Shown here piece by piece: positions 55,431 to 64,000 of a stretch of DNA of 64,000 nucleotides. Source of the stretch: Candidatus Methylobacter favarea (GTDB taxonomy: Bacteria; Pseudomonadota; Gammaproteobacteria; Methylococcales; Methylomonadaceae); contig NZ_CADCXN010000041.1 of the NCBI RefSeq assembly GCF_902806695.1, positions 1-64,000 on the forward strand, in the 5' to 3' direction. The notes under the pieces were generated by a model. That model did not search any database and was not told the DNA's origin. It saw nothing but the letters and a program-made list of their open reading frames with translations. The position numbers and the translations under genes are program-made. Numbering within the stretch: the stretch's first letter is position 1; the number at the start of each line of letters is the position of its first letter.

Positions 55431-55637
55431 TTATAAAAATTCGTCTTCGCCTTCATTTTCGCCATTCCCTGACACCGGCTCGCCTGGAATCTTCTTTTCT
55501 TCCATCGCCCATTCGCCCAGATCGATTAATTTACAGCGTTCGCAACAGAAGGGCTTAAATTGCTGGTCGGCAGTCCAGGGAACGGGACGTTTACAAGTCG
55601 GGCATTTTACAATGAGCGGCTTGCCGGAGGATGACAT
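55431..55637 (-). CDS. yacG: DNA gyrase inhibitor YacG
   Basis: A 68-residue zinc protein that binds GyrB and blocks gyrase in E. coli. Zinc ligands are Cys12, Cys15 ([10 protein letters not shown]), Cys31 and Cys35 ([15 protein letters not shown]). The acidic tail is longer than usual ([11 protein letters not shown]). The ATG at 55635-55637 was preferred to a TTG four codons upstream; it abuts the zapD stop. Part of the pilD-coaE-zapD-yacG neighbourhood. Confidence 0.9.
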   Translation of the reverse strand: MSSSGKPLIVKCPTCKRPVPWTADQQFKPFCCERCKLIDLGEWAMEEKKIPGEPVSGNGENEGEDEFL

Positions 55638-56407
55638 CAGAACAGACAACAGGTTAAGGCAAAAGGAATATCATCCTGACTTTGTATGGGCCGTTTGTCA
55701 TCAGAAGACGGTATCATAAATCTGATGCTGCAACGGTGTTTACCGCCGCTTATTTCTGCAAAACAGGGGATGGATTTGTCCAGACTTACCTTAATCAACT
55801 GATAAGGCAGGCTTCTATCCAGGGCAATCTGGAAAAAACCCGCCTCTGCAACCTCATCGGTAGAAGAATTGCTGTTACGTATAAAATTAAGTATAAGATC
55901 AATGGCTGTATGTATCTCTTCAAACGGGCTGCGCCAATGTTCCAGATCTTTCAAGCGATTGGATTCCGCCTGCTCCAGCCAGTAATGGAACTCGGGGAGA
56001 TCAAAAGAACAGGTTCCTCCGGGGATTGAGCTGCGTTGGGCAATACTTTGAAACAAGTCGCTTTCCATTACATGGGCGCCGATTTTTCCTGTGGAAGCAT
56101 AAAGTCTTTTGCTGGTGTGAGTTAATTGAGCGAGAAGCTGCTCCAGTTTTTCCGTGTCCACACTTTGATTGTCAGCAATTTTATTCAGCACATTTACATG
56201 ACGATCCAGTTCTTTGAGTATTTCTGATTTAAGATCATTGCGTCTTAAAATCATAATGATATCAAGGAGAGTATTAATAGCAGCACGTGTATCTGCCACA
56301 GTTGCGCCCGACAGAAAATGATTGAATTGTTGAAAAAGCTGTTCGAGCCTAATGAAAACCCGGATTCGTTCATTGAGTGGAAATTCATAGGTGATTATGC
56401 TGTTCAC
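55637..56407 (-). CDS. zapD: Cell division protein ZapD
   Basis: A 256-residue FtsZ-bundling protein. It opens [20 protein letters not shown], the YacF/ZapD signature, and continues with [15 protein letters not shown] and a C-terminal beta domain ([20 protein letters not shown]). The start is GTG at 56407, with AAGGATG upstream; an ATG start would remove the conserved N-terminus. It lies between coaE and yacG as in most gammaproteobacteria. Confidence 0.92.
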   Translation of the reverse strand: MNSIITYEFPLNERIRVFIRLEQLFQQFNHFLSGATVADTRAAINTLLDIIMILRRNDLKSEILKELDRHVNVLNKIADNQSVDTEKLEQLLAQLTHTSKRLYASTGKIGAHVMESDLFQSIAQRSSIPGGTCSFDLPEFHYWLEQAESNRLKDLEHWRSPFEEIHTAIDLILNFIRNSNSSTDEVAEAGFFQIALDRSLPYQLIKVSLDKSIPCFAEISGGKHRCSIRFMIPSSDDKRPIQSQDDIPFALTCCLF

Positions 56408-56423
56408 AAATTAGTTCATCCTT

Positions 56424-57017
56424 TCAAAGGCTTAATGAATGATATAAATTGTGCAGTTTTTTAACCTGTTCTGCAAGTCTATAATCAGTTTCCGAATTGT
56501 CGATGATATCGTCGGCTTTTGATTTTCTGAAGGCGCGCGATACCTGGCTGTCGATTATTGACTGTATTCTTTGCAAAGACAAATTATCCCTGGATTTAAC
56601 GCGCGCTATCTGTGCTTCAACCGGGCAATCCACGACCAGAATCCGGTCAACAAAGCGGGACATGCCAGTTTCCAATAATAAGGGAATGCAGATAATACAG
56701 TAGGGGGCATTCAGTTTTTCAATTTCGGACTGGATGGTTTTATAAACCAGAGGATGAAGAATGGCTTCCAGCTTCTGTTTCTTTTCGGGATTGGAAAAAA
56801 CTTGTTCCCTAAGGTTGTTTCTGTTTAACGATCCATCCGGATTGAGTATGGATTCGCCAAATTCCTGCGTTATAACCACGAGCGCGGGCTGGCCTACTGC
56901 TACTAACTGATGGGCTACTTCGTCAGCGTCAATAACTGGCGTTCCAAGGTTTGCGAATAACCGGGCAACCGTTGTTTTGCCACAGCCTATGCCGCCGGTC
57001 AGTCCTATCTTTAGCAT
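56424..57017 (-). CDS. coaE: Dephospho-CoA kinase
   Basis: A 197-residue kinase for the last step of coenzyme A synthesis. The P-loop GGIGCGKTT is at 8-16, followed by the conserved DADEVAHQLV and HPLVYK blocks. Full length. It is three bases downstream of pilD. Confidence 0.95.
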   Translation of the reverse strand: MLKIGLTGGIGCGKTTVARLFANLGTPVIDADEVAHQLVAVGQPALVVITQEFGESILNPDGSLNRNNLREQVFSNPEKKQKLEAILHPLVYKTIQSEIEKLNAPYCIICIPLLLETGMSRFVDRILVVDCPVEAQIARVKSRDNLSLQRIQSIIDSQVSRAFRKSKADDIIDNSETDYRLAEQVKKLHNLYHSLSL

Positions 57018-57020
57018 CAG

Positions 57021-57905
57021 TCAAAGACCTGCTGCCGATAAATAAAGCTGATTGATGCTGTTTCCCCACAATAGCGCTATCCATCCGGCAGCAGCTAAAT
57101 AGGGGCCAAAAGGAATAGGAACATGGTAACTGCGCTTAACAAAAATGACCAGGGCTATGCCGATGACTGCACCGACCAGGGAGGATATTAAAATAATAAC
57201 AGGCAGAAATTGCCAACCCAGCCAAGCGCCTAATAAAGCCAACAATTTAAAATCGCCATAGCCCATGCCTTCTTTACCAGTTGCCAGTTTAAAAAGATGA
57301 TAAACGATCCATAAAATTATATAACCGGCAGTGGCCCCTATTATGCTGGAATGGGAGTCAGTAAATAAAGTGAACAGGCTTAAAAACAGCCCCAGCCAGA
57401 GCACCGGGACAGAGATGGCATCGGGCAGCAGCTGATGGTCTATATCAATAAAGCTCAGCGCAATAAGAGCCCAGGTCAATACTAAAGCAAAAACCGTTTG
57501 CGGCGTATAGCCAAAATGCCAGGCAACTATGGCTGAAGTTACGGCAGTAAAAATTTCTATAAGCGGATAACGCAAGGAGATAGGACTGCGGCATTGTGCG
57601 CATTTGCCTTTTAAAAAAACATAGCTGATCACCGGAATATTCTGGTGCGGCTTAATGGGCGCGCTGCATTCAGGGCAGCGGGATAAGGGAAAAACCAGAT
57701 TGAAAGGCTCTTCTTTCGATTTAAGCCTACTGTCTGGGCTGATTTGCAAATATTCCGTACATTCATTGCGCCAGCTTTGCTGCATCATTATCGGCAGTCT
57801 ATAGATAACGACATTGAGAAAGCTGCCTACCAGCAAGCCGATAGCACCAGCCAAGGCAGCGATGAGACCGGGTGAATTTATTAAAAGAATACCGATCTGT
57901 TGCAT
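57021..57905 (-). CDS. pilD: Type IV prepilin peptidase/methyltransferase PilD
   Basis: A 294-residue membrane protease that cleaves and N-methylates type IV pilin precursors. A cytoplasmic tetracysteine zinc site (CPEC and CAQC, 36 residues apart) lies after the first helix. The aspartates of the active site are in SFIDIDHQLLPD and GMGYGDFKLLALLG. About eight helices. It is part of the pilB-pilC-pilD run. Confidence 0.94.
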   Translation of the reverse strand: MQQIGILLINSPGLIAALAGAIGLLVGSFLNVVIYRLPIMMQQSWRNECTEYLQISPDSRLKSKEEPFNLVFPLSRCPECSAPIKPHQNIPVISYVFLKGKCAQCRSPISLRYPLIEIFTAVTSAIVAWHFGYTPQTVFALVLTWALIALSFIDIDHQLLPDAISVPVLWLGLFLSLFTLFTDSHSSIIGATAGYIILWIVYHLFKLATGKEGMGYGDFKLLALLGAWLGWQFLPVIILISSLVGAVIGIALVIFVKRSYHVPIPFGPYLAAAGWIALLWGNSINQLYLSAAGL

Positions 57906-57969
57906 TAGGCGTTTTTTAAAAAAGCAATAATTTCAAGTAATATAACCAGTAATATAACTGTAAAAACAA

Positions 57970-59190
57970 TTAGCCAACAGCTGCGCCCATTTTGAATATC
58001 GGTAAATACATGGCGACAATGAGACCGCCGACCAGTATCCCTAAAATAACCATAATAATCGGCTCCATCAGGCTGCTTAAATTATCAATGAGATTGTCCA
58101 CTTCTTCTTCATAAAAATCAGCAACTTTAGCCAGCATGGCATCCATAGACCCTGACTCTTCGCCGATCGCAACCATTTGCTGCACCATATGCGGGAAAAG
58201 GTTGGCCTGACTCATGGCAAACTGTAGTCGTTGACCTGTCGCCACCTCTTCGCGCATTTTTAAAACAGCGTCCGCGTAAATAATATTGCCGCAAGCGCCG
58301 GCTACAGATTGCAGAGCTTCAACGAGCGGGACGCCGGCTGCGGACATGGTGGATAAGGTTCGGGCAAAACGGGCAATGGCGGATTTGTTAATAATCTGTC
58401 CCACCACAGGTATTTTTAGTAAGGTCTTGTCCAGGAAGTGATTAAATTGCCGCGAACGTTTTTTGAAATAGCCAAAAGTATAAACAATGCCGAAAACGAT
58501 ACCAATGATAATCCACCAGAATTTTTGCATCCATTCGGACATATCAATAACCATTCGGGTGAAAGCCGGCAAGTCGGCGCCAAAGCTTTTGAAAAGATCT
58601 TCAAATACAGGCACTACAAAAATCAGAAGAATGGCGGTTACGATAAAAGCCACTACCACCACAGCAATAGGGTAAGTCAGAGCCTTTTTGATCTTTTTCT
58701 TCATTGACTCGGTTTTTTCTTTATAAGTAGCGATTTTATCCAGCAGTGTTTCCAGCACCCCGGCCTGCTCGCCCGCCTCTACCAGGTTACAAAATAATTC
58801 ATCAAAATACAGCGGCCTTTTATTAAGTGCTTCGGCTAACGTGTCCCCGCCTTCAATATCTGCTTTAATGCCGGCCAAAAGTACCTGCATACCGGGATTT
58901 TCATGGCCTTTGCCGATAATATCGAAAGACTGTACCAAAGGCACGCCGGCTCCGAGCATAGTAGCCAACTGCCTGGAAAAAATTGCGATATCGCCGGGGG
59001 AAATAGCTTTGGTTTTTGCGCTGAACAGCGGCTTGGGTTTTTTACTGATTTTAGTGATGCGGTAGCCCTGTTTTCTTAACTCCGTCTTGGCTACTGTTTC
59101 GCTTTTGGCTGACAGTGCTCCTTTGGTTTTTTTTCTGTTTTTATCCATCCCTTCCCAGATAAAATCTATTTGTTCAGTTTGTTCTGCCAT
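57970..59190 (-). CDS. pilC: Type IV pilus inner-membrane platform PilC
   Basis: A 406-residue GspF-family protein forming the assembly platform. Two T2SSF domains follow an N-terminal region with FIWEGMDKNRKKTKG. The first includes FSRQLATMLGAGVPLVQSFD, and the second FARTLSTMSAAGVPLVEALQ. Three membrane helices are visible, the last ending MYLPIFKMGAAVG. It lies two bases downstream of pilB. Confidence 0.94.
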   Translation of the reverse strand: MAEQTEQIDFIWEGMDKNRKKTKGALSAKSETVAKTELRKQGYRITKISKKPKPLFSAKTKAISPGDIAIFSRQLATMLGAGVPLVQSFDIIGKGHENPGMQVLLAGIKADIEGGDTLAEALNKRPLYFDELFCNLVEAGEQAGVLETLLDKIATYKEKTESMKKKIKKALTYPIAVVVVAFIVTAILLIFVVPVFEDLFKSFGADLPAFTRMVIDMSEWMQKFWWIIIGIVFGIVYTFGYFKKRSRQFNHFLDKTLLKIPVVGQIINKSAIARFARTLSTMSAAGVPLVEALQSVAGACGNIIYADAVLKMREEVATGQRLQFAMSQANLFPHMVQQMVAIGEESGSMDAMLAKVADFYEEEVDNLIDNLSSLMEPIIMVILGILVGGLIVAMYLPIFKMGAAVG

Positions 59191-59192
59191 TG

Positions 59193-60905
59193 TTATTCCT
59201 TGGTTACCCGGTCAATCTCTTCCAGGCTGGTAATCCCCAGACGAATTTTATTTAATCCTGAGGCCCGTAAATCGTTTATTCCTTCCGCCCTGGCCTGCTC
59301 TGCCAATTGCATGGCGTTACCGCCTTCAAGTATCAGTGCCCGCATTTTTTCGCTCAAGGTCATAACCTGATAAATGCCGACACGGCCTTTATAGCCATTG
59401 GTGCAATACTCGCAACCTACAGGGCCAAATATTTTTAGAGTTTTCAACTCCTCTTGGTTAAAACCGGCTGAGGTAAGAATATTATCCGGAAAGTCGGCTG
59501 GGGCCTTGCAATGTTCACATAAACGACGGGCCAGACGCTGCGCCATAATCAGGTTGATGGCAGAAACAATATTGAACGGCGCAATGCCCATTTGCATCAG
59601 TCGGTTTAATGTTTGCGGCGCATCATTGGTATGTAAGGTTGACAGTACCAGATGCCCTGTTTGCGCGGCTTTGACGGCAATCTCGGCGGTTTCCAGATCC
59701 CGGATTTCGCCGACCATGATCACGTCGGGATCCTGGCGCAGGAAAGCCCGTAAGGCGCCGGCAAAGGTTAAGCCGGCCTTGACATTCATATTAACCTGGT
59801 TGATGCCTTCCACGGTGATTTCGACCGGATCCTCGGCAGTAGAGATATTACGTTCAATGCTATTGAGAATATTCAAACCGGTATAAAGCGTAACAGTTTT
59901 ACCGCTGCCGGTCGGCCCGGTGACGAGCACCATGCCGTAAGGCTTATTAATGGCATGGAGAAAAAGTTTTTCCTGCTCCGGCTCAAACCCCAGTTTTTCG
60001 ATGCCCAGCTGGGCGCTGGTAGGATCTAAAATGCGCAGAACGACTTTTTCGCCAAATAATGTAGGACAGGTACTCACACGAAAATCAATCGCACGATTTT
60101 TGGACAGAATCATTTTGATACGGCCGTCCTGCGGAATCCGGCGTTCGGCGATGTCCATTCTCGACATGACTTTAATTCTGGATATAATCCTGCTGGCTAC
60201 ATTGACCGGCGGGCTGGCCACCTGATAGAGAATGCCGTCGGCTCTGAAGCGAATACGGAAATTTTTTTCATAAGGCTCCATATGTATATCGGAAGCTCCT
60301 TTCTTGATGGAGTCCAGCAGGATTTTATTAACAAAGCGAACAATCGGCGCATCGTCAATATCGGAGTTGACATCCTCCTTGGCTGCATCAACATCGCCTC
60401 CGGTAATATTCAGATTATCCAGATCCTCATCGAGCAGGTCGGCGATTGAAGTATCAATAGCTTCTAAAGCTGTTTCGATAGCCTTAACCAGCTTGTCTTC
60501 TTCAACCAGAATAGTTTCCGGATTGAGCCGAATCTGAAACTTAATAGCGTCCAGCGCCTGAAAATTAGTCGGATCAGAAAGCGCAATAAACAATGTTTTT
60601 CCGCGCGTAAACAGGGGCAGCACATGGTATTTGCGTATCAGTTTTTCATTGACCAGTTTTACCGGCAGGCTGCGGCAATCAATCGCGTCCAGATCAAAAA
60701 AAGGCAAACCGAATTCAATGGAGGCTTTCGATGCGACAGCCTTACTGTCGATAAGCTTGTTGGCGACGAGGTAACTAATTAAAGGGATATTCTTTTTTTT
60801 CGCTTCCTTGATATGTAGTTGAGCATCGGTTTCAGTCAGCAAGCCATCCTGAATCAGGCATTTTGCAAGACCACTGAAATAAAAATCTGTTGATGCGCTA
60901 GCCAT
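59193..60905 (-). CDS. pilB: Type IV pilus extension ATPase PilB
   Basis: A 570-residue hexameric ATPase powering pilus extension and, in competent cells, DNA uptake pili. The N-terminal T2SSE domain (about 30-160) precedes the ATPase core with Walker A GPTGSGKT near 334, the Asp box and Walker B region RAFLRQDPDVIMVGEIRDLE, and the His box LVLSTLHTNDAP. The tetracysteine zinc site (CEHCK and CEYC) lies near 460-500. Start of the pilBCD-coaE-zapD-yacG run. Confidence 0.95.
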   Translation of the reverse strand: MASASTDFYFSGLAKCLIQDGLLTETDAQLHIKEAKKKNIPLISYLVANKLIDSKAVASKASIEFGLPFFDLDAIDCRSLPVKLVNEKLIRKYHVLPLFTRGKTLFIALSDPTNFQALDAIKFQIRLNPETILVEEDKLVKAIETALEAIDTSIADLLDEDLDNLNITGGDVDAAKEDVNSDIDDAPIVRFVNKILLDSIKKGASDIHMEPYEKNFRIRFRADGILYQVASPPVNVASRIISRIKVMSRMDIAERRIPQDGRIKMILSKNRAIDFRVSTCPTLFGEKVVLRILDPTSAQLGIEKLGFEPEQEKLFLHAINKPYGMVLVTGPTGSGKTVTLYTGLNILNSIERNISTAEDPVEITVEGINQVNMNVKAGLTFAGALRAFLRQDPDVIMVGEIRDLETAEIAVKAAQTGHLVLSTLHTNDAPQTLNRLMQMGIAPFNIVSAINLIMAQRLARRLCEHCKAPADFPDNILTSAGFNQEELKTLKIFGPVGCEYCTNGYKGRVGIYQVMTLSEKMRALILEGGNAMQLAEQARAEGINDLRASGLNKIRLGITSLEEIDRVTKE

Positions 60906-61046
60906 GTACTATTCAATAAATTCAGGTATTTTAAAAATATAGGTGACAAAAGCTTAAGATTCAAGCTTTAGGACTAATAAAGCTTTTCCGTCCTAAGCCC
61001 TTGCCTTTTGCTTTTTATTTGCTGCTTATCTTTATAAGCACGGATT
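60906..61046. other. Intergenic region between valS and pilB
   Basis: About 140 AT-rich bases between the valS end and the pilB start, which must hold the pilB promoter. The segments TTAGGAC and GTCCTAA near 60970-61000 could pair as the valS terminator. No strong T-run follows. Confidence 0.35.
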
Positions 61047-63857
61047 TTATAAGGCACGAATTTTTTTCTGCTGTTCTTCAAGGTTATGAAGCGAAAAACG
61101 TAAATCGCCCAGTTTTAATTTTTCCTTTCCGATCACTTCTGCGGGCGCTTTATCTATAAATGCCGGGTTGTTTAATTTGCCCTCGATTCTCGGCAGGTCG
61201 TTTTTGATTTTTTGTATTTCTTTTTCGAGCCGTGTGAGTTCGGCGTTTTTATCGATTAAACCGGCCATTGGAATCAGGATTTTCATATCGCCGACTAAAG
61301 CAATCGCTGATTCCGGCGCAGGCTCATCACTGTCCAGCCAGCTTATCGATTCCAGCCGGCCCAGTTTTTGTAAATAAATCCGGCTCTCGGTCAAGCTGTT
61401 CAGGTCAGATGCCGAGCCATTCTGCACTAGTACATGCAGCGGTTTACCAGGAGCAATATTCATTTCGCCGCGGATACGGCGAACGCCAAGAATAAAAGCC
61501 ATAATCCAGTTGACTTCTCTGAGTGCGTTCAAATCAATTTTGGCCTCATCCGCTACCGGGTAAGGCTGCAACATGATGGAATCAGCGCTGATACCTGCAA
61601 GCGGCGCCACTCGCTGCCAGATTTCTTCGGTAATGAACGGCATCAACGGGTGAGTCAAACGCAGCACGTTTTCCAAAACCGTCAGCAAAGTGCTGCGGGT
61701 GCCCCGCTGCAAAGCAGCATCACCGGATTGCAGGGAAATTTTTGCAAATTCAAGATACCAGTCGCAGTATTCATTCCAGATGAATTCATAAATGGCCTGA
61801 GCCGCCAGATCAAAACGGTAGTTATCGATAGCATTGACGGTTGCAGCTATTACCTGATTGAGTCTGGCGATAATCCAGCGATCGATTTGCGTATATTGAC
61901 AAGGCCTATCCGACAGCCCGTTATCCTGCGCTTCCGTGTTCATTAATACATAACGCGCCGCATTCCAGAGTTTATTGCAGAAATTGCGATACCCTTCAGT
62001 CCGGGCCAGATCAAAGCGAATGTCGCGGCCGGTAGAAGCCAGTGCTGCGAAGGTAAAACGCAAGGCATCGGTACCGTAGGAAGAAATGCCCTCAGGAAAA
62101 TGTTTTCGGGTATCCTGTTCAATTTTCTTGGCCAAGTGCGGCTGCATCATGCCGGAAATGCGTTTTTCCACCAATGCCTCCAGCTTAATGCCATCAATCA
62201 GATCAATCGGATCGAGCACATTGCCTTTGGATTTGGACATTTTTTGGCCTTCGGCATCACGAACCAGACCGTGTATATAGACTTCCCTGAACGGCACCTC
62301 GCCCTGGAATTTCAGCCCCATCATGATCATTCGGGCCACCCAGAAGAAGATAATATCAAAGCCCGTGACCAGTACGCTGGTCGGATAATATTTCGCCAGT
62401 TCTTCAGTATTATCCGGCCAGCCCAGGGTGGAAAAAGGCCAAAGCGCTGATGAAAACCAGGTATCCAGCACATCTTCATCCCGTTTAAGCGGATAGTCTG
62501 CCGGCAAGCTGTGTTTTCCCCGGATTTCCTGTTCGGAGCGGCCCACATAAATATTGCCCTGATTGTCATACCAGGCCGGAATGCGATGTCCCCACCATAT
62601 TTGCCTGGAAATACACCAGTCCTGAATATTGCGCATCCAGTCAAAATAGGTGTTTTTCCAGTTGTCAGGAACAAATTTGATATCGCCGTTTTCCACAGCG
62701 GCGATGGCAGGCGCCGCCAGAGGTTCGACTTTGACATACCACTGGTCGGTCAGCAGCGGCTCAATAACGCTCCCGGAACGGTCGCCTTTGGGCACCATTA
62801 ATTTGTGATTAACGACTTTTTCCAGAAGACCCTGGGCGTCAAGATCGGCAACAATCTGTTTACGTGCTTCAAAGCGGTCAAGGCCAGAATACTTAGGCGG
62901 AATCAGTTGATCCTCATCGGCTTCATTGTTTCTGATTTGAGCATCAATAGTAAAAATATTAATCAGACCGCCATTAGGCAGCGCCTGAATTTCTGACCTG
63001 TCGCGATGACGCAGCCATACATCGTAGTCATTAAAATCATGGGCAGGGGTAATCTTGACGCAACCGGTGCCAAATTCGGGATCAACATACGGATCAGCGA
63101 TAAGAGGAATCTTGCGGCCTGTTAACGGCAGTTCCACGAATTCACCCAGCAGATGCCTGTAACGGTCATCATTCGGATGTATGGCTACGGCCGCATCGCC
63201 CAGCATGGTTTCAGGACGCGTGGTGGCGACAATTAAATAACCCTGACCATTAGCCAAGGGATAACGCATATACCACATCGAGCCATTTTCTTCTTCTGAC
63301 AGAACTTCCAGATCAGATACGGCGGTATGCAGGACAGTATCCCAGTTGACCAGGCGTTTGCCGCGATAAATCAGGCCTTCTTCATAAAGCCGGATAAAAA
63401 CTTCCTGAACCGCAGCAGACATGCCTTCATCCATGGTAAAACGCTCCCGGCTCCAGTCCAGAGACGCGCCCATGCGACGAAGTTGACGGGTGATCGTGCC
63501 GCCGGATTCTTCCTTCCATTGCCAGATTTTTTCGATGAATTTTTCACGGCCGTAATCATGCCGGTTTTTATCTTCCTCACTAATCAAACGCTCTACTACC
63601 ATTTGCGTGGCGATGCCGGCATGATCAGTGCCAGGCTGCCACAGCGTGCTATCGCCTTTCATGCGATGGTAGCGCGTGAGCGCGTCCATGAGAGTATCCT
63701 GAAACGCATGTCCCATGTGCAAACTGCCGGTGACGTTGGGAGGCGGAATCATGATGCAATAGGGTTTACCTTCCGGTTTGGCGGCAAAGTAGCCATTTTT
63801 TTCCCAGATTTTATACCAGCGTTGTTCAATAGAATGCGGATCGTATGTTTTTTCCAT
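61047..63857 (-). CDS. valS: Valyl-tRNA synthetase
   Basis: A 936-residue class I aminoacyl-tRNA synthetase. The HIGH motif is HMGH at 47-50 and the KMSKS motif is near 539 ([11 protein letters not shown]). The CP1 editing domain (about 195-340, with [10 protein letters not shown]) is present. The C-terminal coiled-coil arm has [20 protein letters not shown]. The ATG at 63857 gives the family start [10 protein letters not shown]; an upstream TTG would add 17 residues unlike the family. Confidence 0.95.
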   Translation of the reverse strand: MEKTYDPHSIEQRWYKIWEKNGYFAAKPEGKPYCIMIPPPNVTGSLHMGHAFQDTLMDALTRYHRMKGDSTLWQPGTDHAGIATQMVVERLISEEDKNRHDYGREKFIEKIWQWKEESGGTITRQLRRMGASLDWSRERFTMDEGMSAAVQEVFIRLYEEGLIYRGKRLVNWDTVLHTAVSDLEVLSEEENGSMWYMRYPLANGQGYLIVATTRPETMLGDAAVAIHPNDDRYRHLLGEFVELPLTGRKIPLIADPYVDPEFGTGCVKITPAHDFNDYDVWLRHRDRSEIQALPNGGLINIFTIDAQIRNNEADEDQLIPPKYSGLDRFEARKQIVADLDAQGLLEKVVNHKLMVPKGDRSGSVIEPLLTDQWYVKVEPLAAPAIAAVENGDIKFVPDNWKNTYFDWMRNIQDWCISRQIWWGHRIPAWYDNQGNIYVGRSEQEIRGKHSLPADYPLKRDEDVLDTWFSSALWPFSTLGWPDNTEELAKYYPTSVLVTGFDIIFFWVARMIMMGLKFQGEVPFREVYIHGLVRDAEGQKMSKSKGNVLDPIDLIDGIKLEALVEKRISGMMQPHLAKKIEQDTRKHFPEGISSYGTDALRFTFAALASTGRDIRFDLARTEGYRNFCNKLWNAARYVLMNTEAQDNGLSDRPCQYTQIDRWIIARLNQVIAATVNAIDNYRFDLAAQAIYEFIWNEYCDWYLEFAKISLQSGDAALQRGTRSTLLTVLENVLRLTHPLMPFITEEIWQRVAPLAGISADSIMLQPYPVADEAKIDLNALREVNWIMAFILGVRRIRGEMNIAPGKPLHVLVQNGSASDLNSLTESRIYLQKLGRLESISWLDSDEPAPESAIALVGDMKILIPMAGLIDKNAELTRLEKEIQKIKNDLPRIEGKLNNPAFIDKAPAEVIGKEKLKLGDLRFSLHNLEEQQKKIRAL

Positions 63858-63917
63858 GTAAAAATGGCTCGGTAAAAGTAAAAAGTCAGGGTTGCCAAGA
63901 TTGGGCAAGTCAGGGTC

Positions 63918-64000
63918 TTAATTCAGCACGCCTGGCACTGATACAAAAGCCTGGAAATAATAAGCTTTATGATTCTTGGCTTGAGCAGGAATTTTTTGTT
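63918..64000 (-). CDS. Possible C-terminal end of an upstream gene (partial)
   Basis: A minus-strand frame open from the right edge reads QKIPAQAKNHKAYYFQAFVS and ends in a TAA at 63918-63920, 60 bases before valS. In gammaproteobacteria this place is often held by holC (DNA polymerase III chi), but the 27 residues seen do not prove that. Confidence 0.25.
   Translation of the reverse strand, partial: QKIPAQAKNHKAYYFQAFVSVPGVLN

Overview
The window reads as chromosome from a gammaproteobacterium, most likely a methanotroph-like member of the Methylococcales. This is inferred from the gene set (PEP-CTERM sensor kinase PrsK, HopJ-family protein, gatCAB, type I gshA beside an APS-type cysH, pilBCD-coaE-zapD-yacG) and not from a marker gene. 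Most of it is conserved housekeeping sequence; the accessory parts are 0-2 kb, 5.8-18.8 kb and 51.9-55.25 kb.

0-4.1 kb: the start of an exported protein gene runs off the left edge. A decayed stretch follows, holding a relic of a coiled-coil stress-protein gene and a relic IS4-like transposase that carries a perfect 24-bp inverted duplication. A complete prsK follows with no prsR beside it. 4.4-5.7 kb: a short-chain dehydrogenase and a glyoxalase-fold protein.

5.8-18.8 kb is a metal-handling island. A small Cys/His-rich membrane protein leads a CusC-CusB-CusA type RND efflux operon whose adaptor has two N-terminal metal-binding modules. Two small lipoproteins, a Ca2+-type P-type ATPase, a DMT permease with a long His-rich tail and an AhpD-like protein follow. 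The island ends in gene debris: a copy of the ATPase start, a methyltransferase-like scrap and the C-terminus of another CusA.

18.9-31 kb: an MIO aromatic amino acid lyase, REP-like palindromes, hopJ-like, smpB, an NSS transporter, ratA-rnfH, bamE convergent with rnfH and divergent from fur, a lolC/E-lolD pair, a DUF2062 protein, comEC and tolC. 31-47.3 kb: a class V aminotransferase, gatCAB divergent from mreBCD-mrdA-rodA-mltB-rlpA-dacA-dat-ybeD-lipB-lipA, a tightly packed cell-shape and lipoate run. mreC appears to start at a non-standard ATA codon. 47.3-51.9 kb: recQ, gshA, cysH.

51.9-55.25 kb is a small integron cassette array with no integrase in the window (a CALIN-like element). It has recognisable attC sites at about 51924-51992, 52764-52821 and 53526-53647 and a 35-bp attC-like palindrome at 55212-55246. 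All cassette genes are on the minus strand: a YefM/YoeB toxin-antitoxin pair with its own promoter and palindromic operator, two unrecognised cytoplasmic proteins each carrying an R-x5-H motif, and two small exported proteins. 55.4-64 kb: yacG, zapD, coaE, pilD, pilC, pilB and valS, all on the minus strand.
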